Made by a program: the position numbers and the translations under genes. A DNA stretch of 40,092 bases from Lentisphaerae bacterium GWF2_50_93. Lineage in GTDB: Bacteria > Verrucomicrobiota > Lentisphaeria > Victivallales > GWF2-50-93. Location: NCBI GenBank assembly GCA_001804815.1, contig MHBI01000014.1, positions 1 through 40,092 of the forward strand, written 5' to 3'. How positions within the stretch are numbered: the stretch's first letter is position 1; each line of letters starts with the position of its first letter. Below the pieces are notes generated by a model, which saw only the letters and a list, made by a program, of their open reading frames with translations, was not told where the DNA came from and ran no database searches. Below are positions 1-7,980 of this stretch, one piece after another.

Positions 1-1
1 A

Positions 2-1021
2 ACCCACTATGAAGTCTGGAACGAACCTGATCTGCTGAGCTTCTGGAAATGCCAGCCGAAAGCGGCTGATTATGTAGACCTGGTGCGGCTTACCGCCGGC
101 CCCTTGCGCGAGGAGCAGCCTGATGCCAAGCTCATAGGCGGCGCCATTGCCTGGGGCATGACCGCATGGAGTCTCAAGTATCTCGAAGATTGCATGAAGG
201 CCGGACTTCATGAATTGATTGACATTATCACATACCATGGCTACAAATCGATCCCCGAGAGGCACAGCACTCAGGAAATTGCCGCCTTCCGCCATCTTCT
301 GGAGAAGTACAAGCCTTCGCTTGAGTACTGGCAGGGAGAGGCGGGCGTGCAGTCTTTTGTTCCTGAGAAGGCGCGCGGTGTCGGTGCCCTGTCAACAATG
401 AAATTCAGCGAGGATATCCAGGCCCGCATGCTTTTGCGCCGGACTTTGCTCGAACTGCACAACGGCTGTTCCATGAGCAGCTATTTCCACATGGCGGACT
501 TCGCGCACTATGCGGCTTTCAAGGAGACCTTCCATTACGGACTTGTCCGCCTCAAGGATGGATCTCCCAAACCTTCATATTACGCCCTGCAGACATTATG
601 CACTTTGCTCTGTGATCCCATGGAACCGGCAAACGGCCGGACAGCGGCCCACATGAGCGTGCTTGATGACACTGCCGATCCACGCGCCACTAAGGCCACT
701 ACCTGGCATGCGAATTTTATAAGAGGAAATGTTCCAGTCCATGCCTGGTGGATTCCCGAGTCGCTGGAAAATGATCCTGTAGTAAGGCAGGCTGAAATGA
801 TGTTCTGGATGGATAATGATCTTTGTCTGGAAAATCCCGTCCTGATCGAGCCGGTTTCGCAGGAGGTCTATGCCGTGAAATATGATTTTGACAAACGCAC
901 ATGCGGTGAAACATGGATGGATCCGGATCCGAATGCGGAAGGGATCAGGCATTTCAAGCCGCTTCCGTTCAGTACTGATCCTCTGATAATTACAGATCGT
1001 TCAATAGTTAAAATCAATTAG
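2..1021 (+). CDS. Clan-A glycoside hydrolase (GH39-like), 5' end outside window
   Basis: The reading frame is open from base 2, so only the C-terminal 339 residues are present. The first visible residues include YEVWNEP, the acid/base motif of clan GH-A retaining glycosidases (Glu8 of the partial protein). About 105 residues later EYWQGEAG supplies a plausible nucleophile (Glu113). The order and spacing fit GH39 or a relative, but without the N-terminus neither the family nor a signal peptide can be judged. The C-terminal 120 residues look like a beta-sandwich of the kind that closes many clan-A enzymes. A GTG at 83 is an internal codon, not the start. The GH16 gene starts 10 bases downstream, so the two are probably co-transcribed. 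Confidence 0.75.
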   Translation, partial: THYEVWNEPDLLSFWKCQPKAADYVDLVRLTAGPLREEQPDAKLIGGAIAWGMTAWSLKYLEDCMKAGLHELIDIITYHGYKSIPERHSTQEIAAFRHLLEKYKPSLEYWQGEAGVQSFVPEKARGVGALSTMKFSEDIQARMLLRRTLLELHNGCSMSSYFHMADFAHYAAFKETFHYGLVRLKDGSPKPSYYALQTLCTLLCDPMEPANGRTAAHMSVLDDTADPRATKATTWHANFIRGNVPVHAWWIPESLENDPVVRQAEMMFWMDNDLCLENPVLIEPVSQEVYAVKYDFDKRTCGETWMDPDPNAEGIRHFKPLPFSTDPLIITDRSIVKIN

Positions 1022-1031
1022 GAAGGGGAAT

Positions 1032-1844
1032 ATGAAAAAGATAAATCAGATAAAGCATGTGAAGAGCCTATTGCCTTCTGGAAAGAAATGGGAACTGATC
1101 TGGAGCGACGAGTTCGACGGTGATGCGCTTGACCGTTCAAAATGGGATTTCCGCCTTCATCTCATGCAGCAGAGGCACAAGACATTTGCCGAGGACGGCG
1201 CCGAACTGGATGGGAAGGGAAATCTTCTCCTCAAACTCTATGAAAAGGACGGACAATTTTATTCTCCTCATCTTCAGACGGGCAGTAATTTCATGGATCG
1301 CCCCGGCGAGGCGTATGGCAAGTTCAAATGGCCTATCGCCAAGATTGAACAGCCGAAGTTCATGCATAAATACGGATATTATGAATGCCGCTGCAAACTA
1401 CCGACACAGCCCGGCTGGTGGGCCGCCTTCTGGCTCCAGTCGCCCACCATCGGATCAACGCTCAACCCGGTGCAGTCCGGAGTGGAAGTTGACATAATGG
1501 AAAACTTCACCCGTGACGGAATTGTCTACCACAACAACCATTGGAACGGCTATGGGCTCGACCACCAGCAGGCGGCTTCGGGCGAACGCAAGCTGGAGGA
1601 TACGCCGGATGGATTCCATGTGTTTGGTCTGGACTGGTCCCGCAACGGTTACATCTACTATGTCGACGGCAAGGAATCGTGGCGCGTGGACGGTCCGGTT
1701 TCAGATTGCGAGCAGTTTGTCCTGATCTCTACCGAATGCAATGGTTATCGTGAAGGGGACACGCCTTCCGAGGAACTGAAAAAGGCGGTTCTGCCTGACT
1801 GTTTTATAGTCGATTACGTACGTGTTTTTGACGAAATTGTATAA
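1032..1844 (+). CDS. GH16 family glycoside hydrolase (beta-glucanase/galactanase type)
   Basis: This 270-residue protein carries the GH16 active-site signature VEVDIMEN at residues 151-158: Glu152 nucleophile, Asp154 helper, Glu157 acid/base. WSDEFDG near residue 24 and GWWAAFWLQ near 128 are typical GH16 jelly-roll motifs. GH16 enzymes cut beta-1,3/1,4-glucans, agars, carrageenans or porphyrans; the exact substrate cannot be read from the motif. No signal peptide is visible (the N-terminus is MKKINQIKHVKSLLPSGKKW), so the enzyme is either cytoplasmic or exported by another route, which is unusual for a polysaccharide-cutting family. A strong ribosome site (GGAAGGGG) precedes the ATG. The neighbours are a clan-A glycosidase upstream and sugar-acid catabolic genes downstream. 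Confidence 0.88.
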   Translation: MKKINQIKHVKSLLPSGKKWELIWSDEFDGDALDRSKWDFRLHLMQQRHKTFAEDGAELDGKGNLLLKLYEKDGQFYSPHLQTGSNFMDRPGEAYGKFKWPIAKIEQPKFMHKYGYYECRCKLPTQPGWWAAFWLQSPTIGSTLNPVQSGVEVDIMENFTRDGIVYHNNHWNGYGLDHQQAASGERKLEDTPDGFHVFGLDWSRNGYIYYVDGKESWRVDGPVSDCEQFVLISTECNGYREGDTPSEELKKAVLPDCFIVDYVRVFDEIV

Positions 1845-1924
1845 GATTTAGAATAGGTTGAGTTAAAAGAACACATGAATATATTTTTTCATGGGACAGG
1901 AAAAAATAAAGCTGGGAGGGTTAC

Positions 1925-3097
1925 ATGAAGATCACTGGAATAAAAACTTTTATTTGTGATGTCTATCGGACAAACTGGGTGCTGGTGAAGGTGCTGACCG
2001 ACGAGGGCATTTACGGAATCGGGGAAGCGACGCTTGAACACCGTGAACTTGCTGTAGAAGCTGCGGTCCGTGAGCTTGAAAGATACATCATCGGCAAGGA
2101 TCCCCACAATATCGAGGGTTTCTGGTCGGAGAACCATCGGGACGCATATTGGCGCGGTGGACCTGTCCTCACCACGGCATTGTCCGGAATTGAAATGGCG
2201 TTGTGGGACATCAAGGGAAAGGCATTGGGCGTTCCCGTCTATCAGCTCCTTGGCGGGAAGATGCGCGATGAGGTGCCATGCTATGCAAATGCCTGGTTTG
2301 CCGGCTCGCGCACGCCTGCGGATTTCGCAGCAAAGGCGAAAGAGACGGTGAAGCTTGGGTTCAAGGCTCTCAAATGGGATCCTTTCGGTTCCGCCTACCT
2401 GAACCTGACTTCTGAAGAATTCGATACTGCCATGACATGTGTCGCGGCTGTCCGCGAAGCGGTCGGGCCTGGCATCCAGCTCCTGATTGAAGGGCATGGC
2501 AGATTCAATGTTCCAACAGCCGTACGTGTAGGGCTGGCTCTTGAGAAATTTGACATCACATGGTTTGAAGAACCGTTACCGCCGTGTGATCTCGATGGAC
2601 TGGCGGATGTCAAGAGTAGGATAAACATTCCCATTGCTGCGGGGGAGAGGCTGTATACGCGCTGGGATTTCAAGGAGCTCCTCACAAAAAGGGCCGCTGA
2701 CTATCTCCAGCCGGATCTTTCACATTGCGGCGGAATACTGGAAGTAAGGAAGATTGCGGCCATGGCGGAATGTTATTTCCTGCCGTTCTGTCCGCACAAC
2801 CCGATCGGAGCTGTCACAAACGCCGCAACCCTGCAGATTGCCGCGTGCACTCCTAATTTCCACATGTTGGAGACTATGTCCAATGATGTGCCATACAGGC
2901 ATCTGCTTACAACGGAGAAGATAGGATTTTCGAATGGCATGATGCGCATACCGGATCTGCCAGGGCTGGGCATTGATATAAATGAGGAGGAAATTTTAAA
3001 ACATCCGTATAAGCCTCACAATCTGCGTCATTTCAACGGTGATCTGACCATGATCCGTCCGAATGACAGCCAGGGCTGGTATGGAAAAAATAAATAA
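1925..3097 (+). CDS. Mandelate racemase/muconate lactonizing enzyme family sugar-acid dehydratase (galactonate dehydratase-like)
   Basis: This enolase-superfamily protein of 390 residues matches the D-galactonate dehydratase type in layout: an N-terminal capping domain to about residue 120, then a TIM barrel. The Mg-ligand motifs are IEGHGRF (Glu189, His191), FEEPLPP (Glu215/216) and GERLYTR (Glu241). FCPHNPIG supplies the second catalytic histidine (His291). The first ligand is Glu rather than the Asp of E. coli DgoD (DFHGR). Such enzymes dehydrate aldonic or uronic acids to 2-keto-3-deoxy acids. A GGGAGGG ribosome site precedes the ATG. It lies 80 bases after the GH16 gene and 12 before an SDR, which suggests a short pathway for a sugar acid released by the upstream glycosidases. 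The exact substrate is unknown. Confidence 0.85.
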   Translation: MKITGIKTFICDVYRTNWVLVKVLTDEGIYGIGEATLEHRELAVEAAVRELERYIIGKDPHNIEGFWSENHRDAYWRGGPVLTTALSGIEMALWDIKGKALGVPVYQLLGGKMRDEVPCYANAWFAGSRTPADFAAKAKETVKLGFKALKWDPFGSAYLNLTSEEFDTAMTCVAAVREAVGPGIQLLIEGHGRFNVPTAVRVGLALEKFDITWFEEPLPPCDLDGLADVKSRINIPIAAGERLYTRWDFKELLTKRAADYLQPDLSHCGGILEVRKIAAMAECYFLPFCPHNPIGAVTNAATLQIAACTPNFHMLETMSNDVPYRHLLTTEKIGFSNGMMRIPDLPGLGIDINEEEILKHPYKPHNLRHFNGDLTMIRPNDSQGWYGKNK

Positions 3098-3109
3098 AGG
3101 AATAATTAC

Positions 3110-3877
3110 ATGAGTTACAAGGACAAGGTTGTTCTAGTTACCGGCGCGGTGCGCAATACCGGATTGGCGATAGCCGAAGCTTTTGCCAGGGAAGGGGCAG
3201 TAGTTGCGTTGAACGGACGCAAGGAGGAGGATGTGTCACGGGAGGCCAAGCGGCTCAGGGATGCTTACGGTGTCAAAGTAGTTGAAGTAACGGCCGATAT
3301 TTCCATTCCGGAACAGGTTGATGCGATGTTCGCAAAGATCAGGAGGGAATGCGGACGCCTGGACGTGCTCGTGAACAATGCCATAATACAAGGCGTCGGA
3401 TATTCGCTTGTGGACACTCCGCTAAGCATGCTCGAGGAAGTTTTCCGGACCAATGTGTTCGGGACATTTCACTGCTCGCAGTGCGCCGCCAGGATGATGC
3501 TCAAGCAGGGGGCAGGCGCAATTGTCAATATCGGTTCGAATACTGCGGAGCGTGCGATCCTGAAACGTACCGCGTATGTCGCAAGCAAGGGGGCGATCAA
3601 TTCGCTTACACGGGCGATGGCGCTGGAACTGGGTCCGAAAGGGATCAGGGTGAACTGCGTTGTTGCCGGCTACATAAATACTGACCGTTGGGCGAAACTC
3701 ACGACCGAAGCAGTAAGGCGCCGTGCCAACATTCCACTTGGGAAGGAAGCATCCGGAAGCGATATTGCCGATGCAGTTCTTTTCCTTGCCTCCGAGAAGG
3801 CAGCCAGGATCAATGGCGTAGGGCTGCTGGTCGACGGTGGAATTTCAGTCCAGCTGGTTCCTCCAGACTGTGAATAA
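3110..3877 (+). CDS. SDR family NAD(P)-dependent oxidoreductase
   Basis: This is a classical short-chain dehydrogenase of 255 residues. The Rossmann cofactor motif TGAVRNTG is at 11-18, NNA at 89-91, the catalytic Ser at 143 (NIGSN), and YVASK gives Tyr156 and Lys160. The C-terminal part has the usual LFLASEKAARINGVGLLVDGG ending, broken here into LFLASEKAAR and LLVDGG. ALNGR after beta-strand 2 suggests NADP preference, which is inference. It probably acts on a sugar or sugar acid together with the dehydratase 12 bases upstream. The stop codon TAA lies inside the first unit of a 41-bp tandem repeat, so the repeat arose at, or duplicated from, the end of this gene. Confidence 0.9.
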   Translation: MSYKDKVVLVTGAVRNTGLAIAEAFAREGAVVALNGRKEEDVSREAKRLRDAYGVKVVEVTADISIPEQVDAMFAKIRRECGRLDVLVNNAIIQGVGYSLVDTPLSMLEEVFRTNVFGTFHCSQCAARMMLKQGAGAIVNIGSNTAERAILKRTAYVASKGAINSLTRAMALELGPKGIRVNCVVAGYINTDRWAKLTTEAVRRRANIPLGKEASGSDIADAVLFLASEKAARINGVGLLVDGGISVQLVPPDCE

Positions 3878-3954
3878 GCATTGGTGCCATTCCATGCAAA
3901 ATATTGAATGGCAAATAAGCATTGGTGCCATTCCATGCAAAATATTGAATGGCA
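3873..3954. repeat. Two tandem 41-bp units overlapping the SDR stop codon
   Basis: Units 3873-3913 and 3914-3954 are identical. Each holds the short inverted repeat GCCATTC...GAATGGC with 13 bases between the arms, so each can form a hairpin. There is no T-tract, so a terminator is not clear. The first unit begins in the last sense codon of the SDR gene. Confidence 0.9.
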
Positions 3955-4111
3955 ATGTGATGCTTTGATAATATATAGTGAATTCTAAAAACAAGTGCAA
4001 CACTTTCTGAAAGAGTCTCTGAGGTAACGCATCTGCAATTTGCAAAGAATTGCTCCACATTCCAGTGCTAGCCGTAGCAGCCCGCGGTCATCTCCATAAA
4101 GGCGTTCTCTG

Positions 4112-5275
4112 CTAAGGGGCTGTCCCTCTCTTATCGTTATCAGGAATTACATAGGTTGAATTGAGAACGGTTCTCCAAGAAGGGAATTTTTTTGCGGAAC
4201 TGTCCATAAGCTTGGCGACCAATGGAATTAAGGATGGATCAAATGCAGATGCCCTCTCCAAAAGTCCAGTTGCATCTTTTGGATCAAAGAAACGTCCAGG
4301 TCGGTATTCTTCCAGGCCTGCCTCAGCCCTGCGCCGGTCAAGTTCAACCTTTGAATTTTTCCATTCCTGTCGGAGTTTTGTCCCATCTGCGTAAGGTATT
4401 ACATACTCGACGGAACGACGGATCGATGCCCCCTCAGGAGATTCCCAGTTATATAAGTCATTGCCGTCTTGAATGGAAAGAAGAGACAAGTCAACAAGCG
4501 GACGTAGTGCGCTGATATGATATGTGAGCGTATCGCGTTGGTGTAAATCATAACTCGTACCGTCAGGATAGAGTCCTTTTGAAACAAACACCCGAATATC
4601 ATCCCATGCCTTTGAAATCCATTCCTTATGCTGGAGTGCAATTCCGATGGATACAATGATGCGAATCCTTTTAGTGTGCCGGTTGTTCTGCCATTTATTG
4701 GAATCATTTTTCCATTCAGCCATATGCTTTCCTGCAATATCGTTGAGCCAATCATCTACAAGTTTTTTGTTATAGGCGTCAAAATCCTTACGAAGAGCAG
4801 CATATGCAACAATAAGAGGCATGAGCTTGTTTTCATTCACGTCGTTGCCGGTCGGCTTATAGGTCTTCGCCCAAGCCAAAATATATTCTCGGCATTTCTC
4901 GTAATATTTCCTGTCGCCTTTTACCTGCCATATCTCAAACAGTCCTGCAACACAATCCATATCCTTCAGATGATCAACCGTGCGAATTCGCCTTGAATCA
5001 GTATTGACAAGCCCTTCGTAGCAGATGACCCCAATTGGCCTGGGAGATAACTCGAGCAAATTCTTTGCAGCTTTAAGTTTGGCATCAAAAAGAGCTCCTG
5101 CCTCCGGCTCCTGCTCCACAATCCGCAGAAGTTTTTCGCGTTGCATGTCATCGAGAATGAGGACATCGCGGATATTAACCTCACCGATCTTGATATCGTC
5201 GGCACAGGAGGATTGATTTATAAATGTTCCAAGCATGATTGCAGTAAAAATAAATAGAAGAGAAATCTTATTCAT
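4112..5275 (-). CDS. Secreted alginate lyase family protein
   Basis: This 387-residue protein begins with a hydrophobic signal peptide (MNKISLLFIFTAIMLG...), probably cut near SSCA-DD; the Cys is not in a good lipobox. The mature part is an alpha-helical toroid of the PL5/PF05426 type. NNRH at 197-200 and YPDGTSYDLHQRD at 236-248, followed by TYH at 251-253, match the asparagine and tyrosine/histidine active-site strips of alginate lyases. It would depolymerise mannuronate-rich or related uronate polymers outside the cytoplasm by beta-elimination. It is alone on the - strand and points toward the SDR gene. Its substrate could also be another uronate polysaccharide. Only a weak ribosome site (GGGTC) is seen before the ATG. 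Confidence 0.8.
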   Translation of the reverse strand: MNKISLLFIFTAIMLGTFINQSSCADDIKIGEVNIRDVLILDDMQREKLLRIVEQEPEAGALFDAKLKAAKNLLELSPRPIGVICYEGLVNTDSRRIRTVDHLKDMDCVAGLFEIWQVKGDRKYYEKCREYILAWAKTYKPTGNDVNENKLMPLIVAYAALRKDFDAYNKKLVDDWLNDIAGKHMAEWKNDSNKWQNNRHTKRIRIIVSIGIALQHKEWISKAWDDIRVFVSKGLYPDGTSYDLHQRDTLTYHISALRPLVDLSLLSIQDGNDLYNWESPEGASIRRSVEYVIPYADGTKLRQEWKNSKVELDRRRAEAGLEEYRPGRFFDPKDATGLLERASAFDPSLIPLVAKLMDSSAKKFPSWRTVLNSTYVIPDNDKRGTAP

Positions 5276-5350
5276 AAGTTTATGACCCGACCCCGCAGTT
5301 CTTGGAACCGTAGAAAAGCAATGAAAATGGGCATGTATTGTCGATTCCTG

Positions 5351-6367
5351 TCATTCTTTCCCATATCTTTCAATTTCGGATAGGGTTTCCCCATTCTGGA
5401 CGTCTTCTACTTTTGAGTCCAATCGCCAAGGGAGGCGATGACGGAATTTATTTGCAAATTTCCTGGTCAATATCCCTTTTTCTTCCAGATGGATAAGGCA
5501 TTCGCGCATACAGCCACGTGCTCCTTCCAATGCGGCATTGTGTTCAAAAAGCTTCGGATAGCCGCAATATTCGTCCAGTTTCGGACGTCCGCAATAATTA
5601 TCTTTGTATTCTGCTTCATTTGCTTCCGGCCGCATAAAAGGATTGTATTCCGCTTTCCCTCCCCGGTAGGCGACGGAACAGGCGGTACAGTCGAGTTTCC
5701 CCCATTCCTGTTTATGTCCGGCAACAGTAATTGATTCGGTTTCCGTGGCGGAAATTGCGTTGCCAGAACAGGCTTTTACACAAAGTTTACAGCGGTCACA
5801 TATCTTTCCGGTGAAAATCGGATCCGGTTCCAAGGGTGCATCCGTAAGCAAAGCGACAAAACGTTGGGCAGGCCCGAATTCGGGGGTGAGAAACATCTTG
5901 CTCCACCCGAACTCACCCAGACCGGCGGCATAAGCGGCTATCCGCATATCGATCATCACATCCGGCATGGGCAGACCGGAACGAACCGGCCGGCTACGGT
6001 TTGGTATTACATTCTGGGTGGCAAAAGAGATAGTGGCGCCGGGATACATATTTGGAATAGGTGCGCTCTCATAACCATGATCTTCAATGAAACAGGTAAG
6101 TTGACGTAGGACTATCGGCGTATAGATTATATTTAATCCTCCGTATCCCATTGCTGAATATGCGGTAAAATATGTTCCTTCTTCAATTCCCCTCAGATAT
6201 CCCCGGGGTATGCGGAAAGCCAGCACCACACATGCTCTGGAATCTGGAAATATGTATCGTGGATCTTGCTGTTTAGGGGCGCCTTCAAAACGGTCCATGG
6301 AGGCAATTCCACAGAGATCTGCTCCACAGGCCTTGGCCATTTTCTTTACATCAGCTGAGGTAAGCAT
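5351..6367 (-). CDS. 4Fe-4S cluster protein distantly related to epoxyqueuosine reductase QueG
   Basis: This 338-residue protein has a CxxCxxCxxxC ferredoxin motif (Cys190, 193, 196, 200) and a further CTAC (Cys227, 230). The N-terminal half (KACGADLCGIASMDRF, ACVVLAFRIPRG) resembles the corrinoid-binding, QueG/reductive-dehalogenase-like proteins that are common in strict anaerobes. It lacks a signal peptide. It is probably a cytoplasmic redox protein; QueG proper has a different second cluster motif, so tRNA modification is not claimed. AAGGAA lies at good distance before the ATG. Its place next to an alginate lyase and a repeat-rich gap gives no clear functional hint. Confidence 0.7.
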   Translation of the reverse strand: MLTSADVKKMAKACGADLCGIASMDRFEGAPKQQDPRYIFPDSRACVVLAFRIPRGYLRGIEEGTYFTAYSAMGYGGLNIIYTPIVLRQLTCFIEDHGYESAPIPNMYPGATISFATQNVIPNRSRPVRSGLPMPDVMIDMRIAAYAAGLGEFGWSKMFLTPEFGPAQRFVALLTDAPLEPDPIFTGKICDRCKLCVKACSGNAISATETESITVAGHKQEWGKLDCTACSVAYRGGKAEYNPFMRPEANEAEYKDNYCGRPKLDEYCGYPKLFEHNAALEGARGCMRECLIHLEEKGILTRKFANKFRHRLPWRLDSKVEDVQNGETLSEIERYGKE

Positions 6368-6510
6368 GATTTAATTCCTTTAGCTATCTTTCAAAACTTA
6401 GATGACGGTATGTTAATTGGGAATATGAACTTCCGTAACAAACATAGATTGTTCAATCGGCTTCAATCCGGATGCATTATGCCTTTGTACTCGACGCTCG
6501 CAAGCTACTT

Positions 6511-6537
6511 GAGGCAATTTCAAAATTGCCTCTTTTT
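6511..6537 (+). terminator. Hairpin with T-tract, + orientation
   Basis: GAGGCAATTT at 6511-6520 pairs perfectly with AAATTGCCTC at 6523-6532, followed by five Ts. It reads as an intrinsic terminator for + strand transcription, although the genes on both sides run on the - strand. It may belong to the repeat element beside it. Confidence 0.5.
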
Positions 6538-6708
6538 GAGCTGATTTCAAAGTTGGAGTGCGCTGCTTTAGCGTGTGTAACCCGTTGAATACAAAGACAC
6601 ACTAAAGTTGCCACGTGAGTCTCGTTCTACGTGTCAACGTGGTCACGTGATGAACTTCAACGGGCTTATTTCCGCAACCACCGTTTTTCGTATTTTTGAA
6701 ATCAGCTC
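6538..6708. repeat. Nested inverted-repeat element, possible folded RNA or MITE-like element
   Basis: Perfect 14-bp outer arms (6538-6551, 6695-6708) surround two further perfect arm pairs in proper nesting order. The whole 171-base stretch can fold as one long branched hairpin. No target-site duplication could be fixed. Confidence 0.55.
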
Positions 6709-6744
6709 ACTTGTATAAAAGCAAAAGAAAGATTAAAGAAATAT

Positions 6745-7959
6745 TTACTTCATAAGCCTCTCCAGTTCCGGACGGAGCAGGTCAGCCCAGAGGTCGTAGC
6801 CTGGGGAGGCAAGATGCAGCTGGTCCTTGCTGTAAAGTTCTGCCTTCATCTTGCCGAGTGACTCCTGGAACTTGTCTGTGAATTCCACATATGCCACCTT
6901 GTTGCCGTCGGCCAGCTTTTTTACCATCTCATTTATTTTCAGGATGCGTTTCGTGAAATAATCGTTCTGACGGGGAAGGATGCCTATCAGCAATATCTTC
7001 GTCTCCGGTTTCATTGTCTGGACGGTTTTGATTATCTCAGCGATACCCTTGGCTATCTCCTCGTCAGTACCGGCATTTGTGTCTCCATAAAGGTTGTTGG
7101 TGCCAATGCAGATCACCACCGCTTTTGGAGAGAGAGGTTCAAGTTCTCCATTCTTGATGCGATATAGAACCTGGCTGGTACCATCTCCACCGATGCCGAA
7201 ATTGAGGGCCTTCCAGCCGCTGTTGAGTTTCTCCCACCCCTTCTGTCCGCCCCAGCCCTGGGTGATTGAATCACCGAAAAACACGGCTTTTGCATCAGAA
7301 TTCTTTTTTGCCTCGGCAACTTTTCCATTGTGTGTATTCATCCATGCGCCGACAGCACCAGGCCACTGGCCCCACTTCGGCTCCCATGGCTTTCCTGCAG
7401 GTATCGGGTCTTTTTCGGAATTGCTCGCCGGAGTCCCAGCAACTTCACCATCTCCGACACGGACATCGTCAAGCCAGCCTTTTGCATTTCCATCGGTTTT
7501 CAGGGCGATGCGAAAGCGGCCGGCCCATGAAGGGATTTCCACATCTTTAGAAAATTCCTGCCAGTCGGTGTCTCCGCTCACATATACGAGTTGTTTCCAT
7601 TCGTTCTTTGACCAGTCTGCATTAAAAGACTGGACCACAACCTGCACTCCTCCTCCCGCCGCCGATTTGAGCCATCCCTTGAGGGTGAACTTCTCCCCTC
7701 CCTTGCAGTCGAACATCTGGAAAGCGTCGCATTTGCCCTCGACACGCAATGAGGCTGGCGCGCTTTTGAAGACAGTGGTGTCGCGTACTCCTCCATTTCC
7801 TTCCCATTTTTCAGTCCAGTATTTCGGAACAGCGTCTCCATCGGTTATGGCCCCATTTATGACCTTGTTCTCCCATTGTCCTGCCAATATTGTCCAGTCA
7901 ACAGCGAAAACAAAAGCAAACGTACTAGCAAGCAGAAACCTGTTATTCATCCTGATCAT
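6745..7959 (-). CDS. Secreted SGNH/GDSL esterase with N-terminal carbohydrate-binding-like module
   Basis: This is a 404-residue protein. A start at the ATG 7959 is chosen because AAGGAG lies 8 bases before it; an in-frame GTG at 7965 is too close to that site. A signal peptide covers about residues 1-28. Residues 30-170 form a beta-sandwich with VFKSAPASLRVE, WSKNEWKQL and WLDDVRVG, of the CBM4/9-like type and shared with the C-terminus of the upstream protein. The SGNH hydrolase follows: FFGDSITQGWG (Ser231), GIGGDGT (Gly258), CIGTNN (Asn288) and KDQLHLASPGY (Asp379, His382). It resembles PAF-acetylhydrolase-like carbohydrate esterases and probably removes acetyl groups from a polysaccharide. 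Its gene starts 21 bases after the stop of the propeller gene, so both are in one transcript. Confidence 0.88.
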   Translation of the reverse strand: MIRMNNRFLLASTFAFVFAVDWTILAGQWENKVINGAITDGDAVPKYWTEKWEGNGGVRDTTVFKSAPASLRVEGKCDAFQMFDCKGGEKFTLKGWLKSAAGGGVQVVVQSFNADWSKNEWKQLVYVSGDTDWQEFSKDVEIPSWAGRFRIALKTDGNAKGWLDDVRVGDGEVAGTPASNSEKDPIPAGKPWEPKWGQWPGAVGAWMNTHNGKVAEAKKNSDAKAVFFGDSITQGWGGQKGWEKLNSGWKALNFGIGGDGTSQVLYRIKNGELEPLSPKAVVICIGTNNLYGDTNAGTDEEIAKGIAEIIKTVQTMKPETKILLIGILPRQNDYFTKRILKINEMVKKLADGNKVAYVEFTDKFQESLGKMKAELYSKDQLHLASPGYDLWADLLRPELERLMK

Positions 7960-7980
7960 ATTCACAGCTCCTTTGATTTA

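Larger units (their letters stand above)
6368..6744. other. Gene-free stretch with nested inverted repeats
   Basis: No coding frame is credible here. A hairpin with T-tract lies at 6511-6537. The outer arms 6538-6551 and 6695-6708 (14 bp, perfect) enclose the arms 6581-6589/6656-6664 (CCCGTTGAA/TTCAACGGG) and 6612-6618/6643-6649 (CACGTGA/TCACGTG), plus a small hairpin CGCT/AGCG at 6561-6573. The layout is that of a folded RNA or a small non-autonomous element. Confidence 0.7.

Noticed and set aside
3873..3954. CRISPR-like array
   Set aside because: Only two units exist, directly adjacent with no spacers, and no cas genes are present.
6538..6708. tRNA or rRNA gene
   Set aside because: The arms do not have tRNA lengths, there is no T-loop consensus, and no CCA-like end.
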